A DNA stretch of 6,370 bases from positions 1 through 6,370 of the forward strand of contig JAISQG010000226.1 of the NCBI GenBank assembly GCA_031274335.1, written 5' to 3'. A model generated the notes under the pieces. The model did not search any database and was not told the origin of the DNA. It saw only the letters and a program-made list of their open reading frames with translations. This document shows, in pieces, positions 1-5,736 of this stretch (position 1 is the first letter of the stretch; each line of letters begins with the position of its first letter). The position numbers were made by a program, and so were the translations under genes. Source of the stretch: Gracilibacteraceae bacterium (GTDB lineage: Bacteria > Bacillota > Desulfitobacteriia > Desulfitobacteriales > Syntrophobotulaceae).

Positions 1-119
1 TCTCTTTACTTCACAATGATACAGGCTTTACAGTGTTTTTTACAGGGTGGCTCAATTCGTGGCCGAAACTGGTATAGGCCTCATGGCCGAAATTGGATCA
101 CTTTATTATACCGCTCACA
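1..119. mobile_element. Probable terminal segment of an IS21-family insertion sequence (partial)
   Basis: No transposase coding is recognisable here; the call rests on end structure. Read on the minus strand, the segment begins at 119 with TGTGAGCGG, followed by repeated units containing TGGCCGAAA-TGG and TGGCTCAATT/TGGATCACTT-like words. IS21-family elements are known to start with TG, end with CA and carry several repeated transposase-binding sites near each end. The inferred outer boundary at 119/120 is also where the coding sense of the adjacent VOC fragment breaks off, which independently supports an insertion junction. The istA/istB genes, the other end and any target duplication would lie left of the window, so it cannot be said whether this is the left or right end. 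Confidence 0.55.
57..96. repeat. Pair of 16-bp direct repeats inside the IS end
   Basis: Positions 57-72 (TCGTGGCCGAAACTGG) and 81-96 (TCATGGCCGAAATTGG) match at 14 of 16 bases and are offset by 24 bp. Related words, TGGCTCAATT at about 48-57 and TGGATCACTT at 94-103, extend the pattern. Such iterated sites are typical of IS21-family termini, where they are thought to bind the transposase; the binding role here is inferred. Confidence 0.7.
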
Positions 120-213
120 TCCGTTTTCACATTGTACGCAAGGGTAATCCCCGCGAATCCCTCGGAGATTTTGGGCGGGTTCTCGGCGTTAATATCCTCT
201 GCAATGCCATTGC
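120..213 (-). pseudogene. Internal fragment of a VOC (glyoxalase/bleomycin-resistance) family gene
   Basis: On the minus strand, between the rsgA stop and the IS boundary, one frame reads AEDINAENPPKISEGF, then AGITLAYNVKT. This resembles the middle of VOC-superfamily proteins, where a GF-GITLAYNV-type strand precedes a helix that normally starts KEEVD or similar. Here the sense is lost just after NVKT, at the inferred IS end, and the frame closes with TGA at 98-100 inside the IS. No start codon or N-terminal half is present: the same frame continues into rsgA only as a shadow. Both ends are therefore missing, so this is a remnant with no expected product. VOC proteins are metal-dependent lyases, dioxygenases or drug-binding proteins, but no specific activity can be assigned. 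The family match is from memory of the motif and is moderately secure. Confidence 0.5.
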
Positions 214-1281
214 TTATTTCTTTTTCAGGCTCTTTTGAAAATTTTTCAACGCTTTCTTTCCACCGAACATTCGGTTTATCTTTTCCTGTTCGCGCTCCCG
301 AGAATTTAGACCCTCGTAATTTATCTCGCGCCCGAGCTTCTGATAATTCCCGAATCGCTTCTCTGCCAAAGAACCATCCGCAATTGCCGCTCTAACGGCG
401 CAACCCGGTTCGTCAGAATGGGTGCAGTTGCTGAACTTGCACTGTGTCGCCAGATCTTCGATGTCCTCGAAGGTTCTTGACACATCGCCTGAATAGAGCG
501 ACAACTCACGCATTCCCGGCGTGTCAATTACGATGCCGCCGTTCAGCAGCAGGAGAAGCTGCCGGTGCGTTGTGGTGTGCCGCCCTTTGCCGTCGCCTTC
601 GCGGATGGCTTGTGTCGCAAGGGCATTTTCGCCGAGAAGCCGGTTGATCATCGTGGATTTGCCTACGCCTGACGAACCGATGAACGCCGCAGTTTTCCCT
701 GTGCCAATCCGCGCGCTAACCTCGTCAAAGCCATCGCCGTTTTCGGATGAGCATACAACAATCGGAACGCCCATGCTTACGCCCTCCACTTCGACAAGCC
801 TTTCAGCCAAATCCTCGCATAAATCCGACTTGGTGAGGACGATGGCCGGCTTTGCCCGGCTATCCCACGCGACGGTCAGGTATCGCTCCAAACGGCGCAG
901 ATTGAAATCGGCGTTCAATGACATACAGATGAACACGACGTCGATATTGGCTGCCACAACCTGCGCATCGCCCGCCGTTCCTGCCGCTTGCCGCACAAAC
1001 ACGCTGCTTCTGGTCAAGACGTGATGGATAACCGCGTTCCCGTCCGTTCCGTCATCTTCAAGCATTACCCAGTCGCCGACAGCGGGGAAATCCAATGCGC
1101 TCCCGGACGAATAGCGCAATTTGCCGGAAACAACTGCTTTTGCATAACCGTCCTCGCGAACGGCTTTATACAGATCGCGGTGCTGCTCTGTAATTCTCGC
1201 CAAAGCAAAACCGCCATACATCGTCGCTTCTTGTTCAAAACGGTCGCTAAGACCGTACTTCTTCAAATTCGTATACACCAT
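214..1281 (-). CDS. rsgA: Ribosome small-subunit-dependent GTPase RsgA
   Basis: This 355-residue protein has the circularly permuted GTPase order typical of RsgA (YjeQ/CpgA). An N-terminal OB-fold-like region (about 25-100) is followed by G4 TKSD (150-153), a G5-like segment near 177-181, the P-loop GSSGVGKST (202-210), a G2 stretch GRHTTTH (233-239) and G3 DTPG (253-256). The C-terminal zinc-binding set C281, C286, H288 and C294 fits the family's C-x4-C-x-H-x5-C pattern. RsgA acts in the cytoplasm on the maturing 30S subunit, where GTP hydrolysis releases it late in assembly. Length and motifs are complete, so it is probably functional. ATG at 1279-1281 is preceded by AGAGGA seven bases upstream. 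It is the last gene of the leftward TetR cluster and its start overlaps a 59-codon ORF by 19 bp. No separate promoter is obvious, so it may be read from the tetR promoter. No terminator hairpin follows it. Confidence 0.96.
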   Translation of the reverse strand: MVYTNLKKYGLSDRFEQEATMYGGFALARITEQHRDLYKAVREDGYAKAVVSGKLRYSSGSALDFPAVGDWVMLEDDGTDGNAVIHHVLTRSSVFVRQAAGTAGDAQVVAANIDVVFICMSLNADFNLRRLERYLTVAWDSRAKPAIVLTKSDLCEDLAERLVEVEGVSMGVPIVVCSSENGDGFDEVSARIGTGKTAAFIGSSGVGKSTMINRLLGENALATQAIREGDGKGRHTTTHRQLLLLLNGGIVIDTPGMRELSLYSGDVSRTFEDIEDLATQCKFSNCTHSDEPGCAVRAAIADGSLAEKRFGNYQKLGREINYEGLNSREREQEKINRMFGGKKALKNFQKSLKKK

Positions 1282-1442
1282 CTTTCTATCCTCTCAAAAA
1301 TTGTAAAAAAGATGATTCTATGAGCCTCTAATAGTGCCTTTGAGATGTGTTTGTCTGTTCTCTCGGCAAACAATTCGGGTTTATCCATAAACTTTGTCGC
1401 GCCGTGTTTTATGCCGTATATTACCGCTGTGTTATTGCTCAT
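1263..1442 (-). CDS. Small ORF of unknown function (59 aa) linking the TetR gene and rsgA
   Basis: I do not recognise this ORF. It starts with ATG at 1440-1442, sharing one base with the TetR stop (TAATG), and ends with TGA at 1263-1265 inside the rsgA start region. The protein begins MSNNTAVIYGIKHGATKF and continues through DKPELFAERTDKHISKALL with plausible, mostly charged helical composition. The last ten or so residues (after HRIIF) run into the rsgA ribosome-binding region and look accidental. The stop-start overlap suggests translational coupling to tetR. It may be a genuine small protein or, more likely, the N-terminal stub of a larger gene whose remainder was lost when rsgA became adjacent. 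No signal peptide or metal motif is visible. Confidence 0.35.
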   Translation of the reverse strand: MSNNTAVIYGIKHGATKFMDKPELFAERTDKHISKALLEAHRIIFFTIFERIERWCIRI

Positions 1443-2063
1443 TACTTTGCACTTCCCTTAATTGAAGCTATAAAATAATCAATATGCTTCTCCACTGTTT
1501 TAATGGCTGCCGCCTTGTCCTCCATGCTGTCGAAAATATTCATCATCATATAGATGGGGGCAAAATACTCCAGAGCGAGAACGTGCGTGTCTTTACCGCC
1601 GCTGGGGGAAAGCTCCGCGACTTCCCTTATCAAATCTTGCGTATAGCTGACAACGCCGCCTGTCAGGTATTGGTTCAGCAAGTCCGCCATCTCCTTATTG
1701 CGGTACTGCTCCAGCGTCAGCATTTTTCGGAAAGACGAAGCGAATTCATCCTCTGTCCAATACCGGAACTGCGCGATGCTGAACGCCTTGATTTTATCCA
1801 GGGTCGTGTCGCGGTGCTCCGCCGTTTCCCTTGGAAAAGCTGCCCTCGGGAACACCGAACTCGTTTGCATGTTCCGCGTCCCGCTCCCGCATTCGCTTGA
1901 CGATGTTGTCGAATATCTCGCGTTTGCTTTTGTAATGTTTATAAAGCGCACTTTTGGTTATGCCAAGCTCTGCGGTGATAGCGCTTACGGAAGTCGCCTC
2001 GTAGCCGTCCCGCGCGAACAGCCTGAGCGCAATCTGTAAAATCATTTCTTTAGTATTGTTCAA
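1442..2063 (-). pseudogene. TetR/AcrR-family transcriptional regulator, broken by a +1 frameshift
   Basis: Translation begins at TTG (2061-2063) and shows a classic TetR N-terminal DNA-binding domain: helix 1 with IALRLFARDGYEATSV (about 11-26) and the helix-turn-helix ITAELGITKSALYKHYKSK (about 29-47). This frame runs on to a stop shortly after 1800. The C-terminal ligand-binding domain (TLDKIKAFSIAQFRYW onward) continues in another frame to the stop at 1442-1444. Removing one G from the GGG run at 1828-1830 joins the frames into a 206-residue protein with normal TetR length and a natural-looking junction (GSFSKETAEH). The defect is a one-base insertion, or else a sequencing error. TetR proteins are dimeric repressors released by small ligands; the ligand here is unknown. 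The N-terminal product alone would bind DNA poorly because dimerisation lies in the lost domain. It probably regulates its own promoter through the palindrome at 2076-2103. Confidence 0.88.
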
Positions 2064-2070
2064 AATCAGA

Positions 2071-2075
2071 CCTCC
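2071..2075 (-). promoter_or_regulatory. Ribosome-binding site setting the TTG start of the TetR gene
   Basis: On the minus strand GGAGG lies seven bases upstream of TTG at 2061-2063. The nearest upstream ATG (overlapping the site, in ATATGG) is followed at once by a TGA in its frame, so TTG is the only sensible start. Confidence 0.8.
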
Positions 2076-2103
2076 ATATCAGTGACCTATCGGTTACTGA
2101 TAT
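2076..2103. promoter_or_regulatory. 28-bp palindromic operator, probably for the adjacent TetR regulator
   Basis: The left arm ATATCAGTGACC (2076-2087) and the right arm GGTTACTGATAT (2092-2103) are inverted repeats matching at 11 of 12 positions around a 4-bp centre. The palindrome begins within the last two bases of the minus-strand -10 box and covers the expected transcription start, a position that would block RNA polymerase. TetR-family repressors commonly bind such palindromes next to their own genes. Binding by this particular regulator is inferred from position. Confidence 0.8.
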
Positions 2104-2130
2104 TATAGCGAACGGCAGGTCACTTGTCAA
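2102..2130 (-). promoter_or_regulatory. Consensus sigma-A/sigma-70 promoter of the TetR-rsgA cluster
   Basis: Read on the minus strand, a perfect -35 box TTGACA (2125-2130) and a perfect -10 box TATAAT (2102-2107) are separated by exactly 17 bp. Start of transcription is expected near 2095, giving a leader of about 30 bases before the TTG codon. The promoter is strong by sequence and is overlapped by the palindromic operator. An extra operator-like half-site (AGTGACCT on the minus strand, 2117-2124) lies in the spacer just after the -35 box. Confidence 0.88.
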
Positions 2131-2195
2131 GGTATTTCCCGAACAATTTTAAACGCCGCTTTCTTCACCCAAGTCTTCATCTGTTCACGTCTTGA

Positions 2196-2224
2196 TTGAT
2201 TAAATTCTGTTGGTTTGGTATAAT
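2196..2224 (+). promoter_or_regulatory. Probable sigma-A promoter of ruvB-queA
   Basis: TTGATT (2196-2201, four of six matches to the -35 consensus) is followed after 17 bp by a perfect TATAAT (2219-2224). Transcription would begin near 2231, leaving a leader of about 54 bases before the ruvB ATG. It is divergent from the tetR promoter, about 66 bp apart between the -35 boxes. Confidence 0.75.
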
Positions 2225-2272
2225 GATTTTGCACTTTATTTCGTAACAAGTCCCTAGGAATTGTCTGGCACA

Positions 2273-2278
2273 AGGAGG
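2273..2278 (+). promoter_or_regulatory. Strong ribosome-binding site deciding the ruvB start
   Basis: AGGAGG at 2273-2278 lies six bases before ATG at 2285-2287. An in-frame TTG at 2261 would place this site inside the coding region, so the shorter ATG start is preferred. Confidence 0.9.
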
Positions 2279-2284
2279 CTGCCC

Positions 2285-3331
2285 ATGCAGGAAAGGCTCA
2301 TCACATCTCTCAGACAGCCGGAAGATCTGGCAGCGGAAATGCTGAGGCCGACGCGCCTTGCGGAATATATCGGCCAGGGCCGGGTAAAGGAAAGCCTGTC
2401 CGTTTTCATCCGGGCCGCGCTTTCCCGCGGAGAAGCGCTTGACCATGTGCTGCTTTTCGGGCCGCCGGGTTTGGGAAAAACTACGCTGGCCGGCATCGTA
2501 GCCAGCGAGCTCGGCGTGAATATGCGGGCGACGGCCGGGCCGGCCATTGAACGCCCCGGTGATTTGGCGGCGCTTCTCACTTCGCTGGAAGAAAGGGATG
2601 TGCTTTTTATCGATGAAATTCACCGCCTGAGCCGGACGGCGGAGGAAGTGCTTTACGCGGCCATGGAGGACGGATGCCTGGACATCATGATCGGCAAAGG
2701 GCCAAGCGCGCGCTCCATCCGCCTGTCACTTTCCCCGTTCACGCTGATCGGGGCGACAACGCGGGCTGGCATGCTCTCCTCGCCTCTGCGGGACCGGTTC
2801 GGCATAAATTGCCGGTTGGAATTTTACCCGCCGGAAGAAATCGTGCTTATCATCCGGCGCACGGCGCGCATCCTGCAATTGAAGCTGACGGAGGAAGGCG
2901 CGCAGGAAATCGCCGGTCGGGCGCGCGGAACCCCGCGAGTGGCGAACCGGTTGCTGAAACGCATCCGCGATTACGCACTTGACTGGCAACGGGACGAAGT
3001 GGACAGAGATACGGCGTCCGAGGCGCTGGACCGGCTCGATGTAGACCGGCGCGGGTTTGATTATCTCGACCAAAAGGTTTTGCGCGCCATCATCGAAAAA
3101 TTCGAGGGCGGGCCGGTGGGCTTGGAGACTCTTGCGGCCGTGGCGGGAGAGGAAGCCGGCACACTGGAGGAAGTGGTGGAGCCGTTTCTTTTACAGCAGG
3201 GCTTTATCATGCGGACACCGCGCGGCCGCGTGGCAACGGCGGAAGCGTACAGGTATTTCGGCCGGGTCATGCCGGCTCGCGAGGAAGCGCCGCAAGAACG
3301 AGGCTTATTTGATGAAGACGGAATTGTTTGA
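2285..3331 (+). CDS. ruvB: Holliday junction branch migration ATPase RuvB
   Basis: RuvB is the hexameric AAA+ motor that, with RuvA, drives branch migration of Holliday junctions in recombinational repair. The 348-residue protein shows Walker [10 protein letters not shown] (59-67), Walker B FIDEIH (108-113), sensor 1 GATTR (156-160), the arginine-finger region LRDRFG (168-173, R171) and sensor 2 RGTPRVANR (214-222). A C-terminal winged helix follows (about 275-317, including [10 protein letters not shown] and [10 protein letters not shown]). Length and motifs are standard and complete. The ATG start is fixed by AGGAGG six bases upstream. In many bacteria ruvB follows ruvA directly; here it has its own promoter and a divergent TetR cluster upstream, so ruvA must lie elsewhere or beyond the acquired segment. 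The 3' end overlaps queA by 20 bp, suggesting one transcript. Confidence 0.98.
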   Translation: MQERLITSLRQPEDLAAEMLRPTRLAEYIGQGRVKESLSVFIRAALSRGEALDHVLLFGPPGLGKTTLAGIVASELGVNMRATAGPAIERPGDLAALLTSLEERDVLFIDEIHRLSRTAEEVLYAAMEDGCLDIMIGKGPSARSIRLSLSPFTLIGATTRAGMLSSPLRDRFGINCRLEFYPPEEIVLIIRRTARILQLKLTEEGAQEIAGRARGTPRVANRLLKRIRDYALDWQRDEVDRDTASEALDRLDVDRRGFDYLDQKVLRAIIEKFEGGPVGLETLAAVAGEEAGTLEEVVEPFLLQQGFIMRTPRGRVATAEAYRYFGRVMPAREEAPQERGLFDEDGIV

Positions 3332-4376
3332 CTATGCGTTGCCGCCGGAACTGATTGCCCAAACGCCCTTGCCGGAGAGGGACGCCTCCCGCCTCATGGT
3401 TCTCATCCGGGAGCGCGAAGGGAAAACGCGGGCGGAACACGCTCATTTCCGCGATTTGCCGCTGTATTTGCGTCCGGGAGATCTGCTCGTCCTGAACGAC
3501 ACAAAAGTGATGCCGGCGCGCCTCCTGGGCCGCAAAGAGGGGACGGGCGCGCGGATAGAGGTTTTGCTCCTGAGGCCGCATGTCGAGGAGGCGCAGTCGC
3601 TAGATGGATATTTATGGGAAATATTGCTCCGGCCGGCTAAACGGCTGAAACCTGGGCAAACCGCTGTGTTTGGCGACGGGCGCCTGAGGGGAACAGTCAC
3701 CGGCGCCGCGGAAAACGGGCAGGACGGCCGCCGCCTGATGTCTTTTGTCGCGGACGGCGCCTGGGAAGAAGTGCTGGCGGAAGCAGGGCGCGTGCCGCTG
3801 CCGCCTTATATCAGGGAAGAACTCGCGGACAAAGAGCGCTACCAGACGGTGTACGCGCGGGAAAGCGGGTCGGCGGCCGCGCCGACAGCCGGATTGCATT
3901 TCACGCCCGCGCTGCTGGAGGCTTTGCACCGCGGCGGCGTGGAAACGCGGAAAATTTTGCTCCATGTGGGGCTGGGCACTTTTCGCCCTGTTCAGGCGGA
4001 AACCGTGGAAGACCACGTCATGCACAGCGAGTATTTCCGCGTAGAGCCCGAAACAGCGGCGGCCATCAGGCGGGCGAAAGTGGAAGGGCGGCGCGTCGTG
4101 GCCGCGGGCACGACGGTGGCGCGGACGCTGGAGGCGGCGGCGGCGCGGACAGGAATGGCGGAAGCCGGAGAGGGCCGGACGGATATTTTTATTTATCCCG
4201 GCTTTCGGTTCCGGGTCGTGGACGCGCTTATCACAAATTTTCATTTTCCGCGTTCCACGCTGCTGATGCTGGTCAGCGCTTTCGCCGGACGGGAAAATGT
4301 GCTCGCGGCTTATGAGGAAGCCGTGCGCCTGCGCTACCGCTTTTACAGCCTGGGCGACGCCATGCTGCTGCTTTAG
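3312..4376 (+). CDS. queA: S-adenosylmethionine:tRNA ribosyltransferase-isomerase QueA
   Basis: QueA transfers and isomerises the ribosyl part of S-adenosylmethionine onto 7-aminomethyl-7-deazaguanine in tRNA, forming epoxyqueuosine at the wobble position. The 354-residue protein carries family signatures: [19 protein letters not shown] (6-24), [13 protein letters not shown] (61-73), PTAGLHFT (191-198), [10 protein letters not shown] (218-227), MHSEYF (237-242) and [13 protein letters not shown] (308-320). Both domains are complete. The frame is open much further upstream inside ruvB, but homology begins at ATG 3312, with GAGG eight bases before it. The start lies within the ruvB 3' end, so translation is probably coupled. 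The usual partner tgt does not follow: an unrelated convergent gene begins only 60 bp past the stop. Codon use is very GC-rich, and this produces long antisense frames that are not genes. Confidence 0.98.
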   Translation: MKTELFDYALPPELIAQTPLPERDASRLMVLIREREGKTRAEHAHFRDLPLYLRPGDLLVLNDTKVMPARLLGRKEGTGARIEVLLLRPHVEEAQSLDGYLWEILLRPAKRLKPGQTAVFGDGRLRGTVTGAAENGQDGRRLMSFVADGAWEEVLAEAGRVPLPPYIREELADKERYQTVYARESGSAAAPTAGLHFTPALLEALHRGGVETRKILLHVGLGTFRPVQAETVEDHVMHSEYFRVEPETAAAIRRAKVEGRRVVAAGTTVARTLEAAAARTGMAEAGEGRTDIFIYPGFRFRVVDALITNFHFPRSTLLMLVSAFAGRENVLAAYEEAVRLRYRFYSLGDAMLLL

Positions 4377-4387
4377 GAAATGCCCAG
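4374..4387 (+). repeat. Left copy of an imperfect 14-bp inverted repeat flanking the AT-rich block
   Basis: TAGGAAATGCCCAG begins on the queA stop codon. Its partner at 5689-5702 reads, on the opposite strand, TAGGAAATGGGCAG; 12 of 14 positions match, differing only at the two central CC/GG bases. The pair encloses the U32 pseudogene, which makes a boundary role possible, but the short length leaves coincidence open. Confidence 0.4.
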
Positions 4388-4436
4388 AAAAGCGCAAGGA
4401 CTGGAAATCGTCGCGCAGATGTGGTCTCGTTCCAGG

Positions 4437-5636
4437 CTAAAAATAAGCTCCATCCACTAAATCACTGGCAATTCCGCTGTAAAACTGCGTATATTCGTCA
4501 ACACCTTCTTGTTTTACAGCTTTCTCTGCTAATTTTTCACAAAAATCGCAACCATCACAAGTAACTTGCATACACCCTCTATCCATGAAAAACTGAACAG
4601 CACCATCTAACTTTTTATTATCAATGTAAAATTTTTTGCTCGCCAAACGCTTTTCTTCTTCGATCAATTCTTCAAATCGCCCAACAATTTGTTTGACTTT
4701 CATGATGTTCACAAACGGCATGCGCATTAACTCTTTCATAGTTTTTTTGAAATTACGCTTTTCTGTGAAAACAAACTTTGCCAATGTTGGAACAATGTCT
4801 AATAGATTGCCCTCATAAACGCCGCTTCTATAGGCATCAATGATTTTGGCAACATACTCACTTTTTATGCCGCGCTCGGTTATTTTGAAACGCTTAATCC
4901 CAATTTGCTCATAAATTTCCAAATCTTCCGGGCGTATCCAGTTAGATTTTATCAATCTTAAAGGATTACAAAATTCTTTGCCAACACAAGATGTGAAATA
5001 ATAGTCCATATTGTAACGATTTGTCTTTTCCCAAGAGTGAGACGCGTGGGCACTAAAATTTCCGTGCAGAGTTAGGCTTGGACATCCTCTCTTGCAAAAA
5101 GTGTTGGCAATGAGCTGCGAATCAAATTTGCAATTATCAGTTATTCTCTTAATTTCGTGAAAGTTCCTGTTCAGTCCTGTATGCGAAAGCGTGACAAGAT
5201 CAACGCCTAAATCTTCCCAATATTTGGCCTTTTCTAAGCTATCCACATCAGCCTGCGTTGAAACATTAACTTTAAGATGAGGATAATGGCGTTTTTAAAC
5301 CTCCGCAATAAAAGGCATAGCCACAGTTACGGCATCCACGCCAATAACCGATAACCAGTCGAACATTTTTCTAACCTGCCTATACCCCTTTTTCGTGAAC
5401 TCCAAATTGCTAATGCAAGTGGTATTTAGCAGATAATTTACTTCGATACTTCTATCATGCGCCTCCTTGATGGTCTGCGCAACCATCGCTTTTGAAGGTT
5501 CCGGCAGCTGCATAGAGGATTTACCGCCACCTAAGAAATCTTCGCGCAACTTCCCGTAAACCTCAACGACATCTGTAAAATCAATTTTTTCCCAATAATC
5601 ATCTTGCCAGTTTAACGGCAATGTAAATTCAGACAA
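4437..5636 (-). pseudogene. U32-family peptidase-like protein interrupted by one in-frame TAA
   Basis: The gene starts at TTG (5634-5636) and reads 113 codons to TAA at 5295-5297. It then continues in the same frame (KRHYPHLKVNVSTQAD) for 285 further codons to the stop at 4437-4439. The joined product of about 399 residues resembles the U32 'collagenase-like' family: an N-terminal barrel with YGKLREDFLGGGKSS (27-41), then VNVSTQAD and LGVDLVTLS, a cysteine cluster (C181, C185, C217, C223 in joined numbering) and WIRPEDLEIYE (233-243). A further C-x2-C-x2-C (C360, C363, C366) lies near the C-terminus. Related U32 proteins such as UbiU hold a 4Fe-4S cluster and act in RNA or quinone modification, so protease activity should not be assumed. 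Its substrate is unknown. The block is markedly AT-rich between GC-rich neighbours, suggesting horizontal acquisition. Apart from the TAA the frame is clean, implying recent decay, readthrough or a base-call error. Confidence 0.85.
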
Positions 5637-5643
5637 TTTCTTT

Positions 5644-5650
5644 CCCTCCC
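5644..5650 (-). promoter_or_regulatory. Ribosome-binding site setting the TTG start of the U32 gene
   Basis: On the minus strand GGGAGGG ends seven bases before TTG at 5634-5636. The nearby ATG codons just upstream are out of frame, and the U32 frame itself meets a TGA a few codons further up. TTG is therefore the supported start. Confidence 0.75.
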
Positions 5651-5688
5651 ATCATAAACTGCTGCCTTCAATATCAAGCATTTCATAA

Positions 5689-5702
5689 CTGCCCATTTCC
5701 TA
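5689..5702 (-). repeat. Right copy of the imperfect 14-bp inverted repeat
   Basis: On the minus strand this reads TAGGAAATGGGCAG, the partner of TAGGAAATGCCCAG at 4374-4387. It lies between the U32 start and the dinG stop, near the change from AT-rich to GC-rich sequence. The region from 5651 to 5736 holds no other recognisable gene; a 12-codon ORF starting at 5721 on the minus strand is too short to support. Confidence 0.4.
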
Positions 5703-5736
5703 GAATTGCGTCGCCGCTCATATTAACCTTAATTGC

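Noticed and set aside
750..835. RsgA G4 motif reading TKSD instead of NKxD as a defect
   Set aside because: Threonine at this position is a known variant in RsgA/CpgA proteins, so it is not unusual.
521..1024. Plus-strand open frame opposite rsgA
   Set aside because: Low-complexity shadow of the rsgA coding strand with no domain signature or ribosome-binding site.
1815..1845. Programmed +1 frameshifting joining the two TetR halves
   Set aside because: There is no slow or stop codon at the shift site and no recognised slippery sequence; a one-base insertion in GGG explains the data more simply.
2261..2284. Longer RuvB start at TTG 2261
   Set aside because: It would put the strong AGGAGG site inside the gene; ATG 2285 has ideal spacing and gives the usual RuvB length.
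3057..3311. N-terminal extension of QueA into ruvB
   Set aside because: The upstream translation is arginine-rich shadow of ruvB, and QueA similarity begins at the ATG at 3312.
3612..4397. Long antisense open frame opposite queA
   Set aside because: It is a by-product of very high GC codon use; it has no family features and lies fully within a certain gene.
4401..4435. Terminator hairpin between queA and the U32 gene (CTGGAA...TTCCAG)
   Set aside because: The stem is only six base pairs with a 23-base loop, and no T-run follows on either strand.
5295..5297. Recoding of the U32 internal stop as an amino acid
   Set aside because: The codon is TAA, which is not the selenocysteine (TGA) or pyrrolysine (TAG) codon, and no recoding element is visible.
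5645..5680. Promoter for the U32 gene (TTGATA ... TATGAT on the minus strand)
   Set aside because: Spacing is 15 bp and the start would fall in or after the ribosome-binding site, leaving no usable leader.
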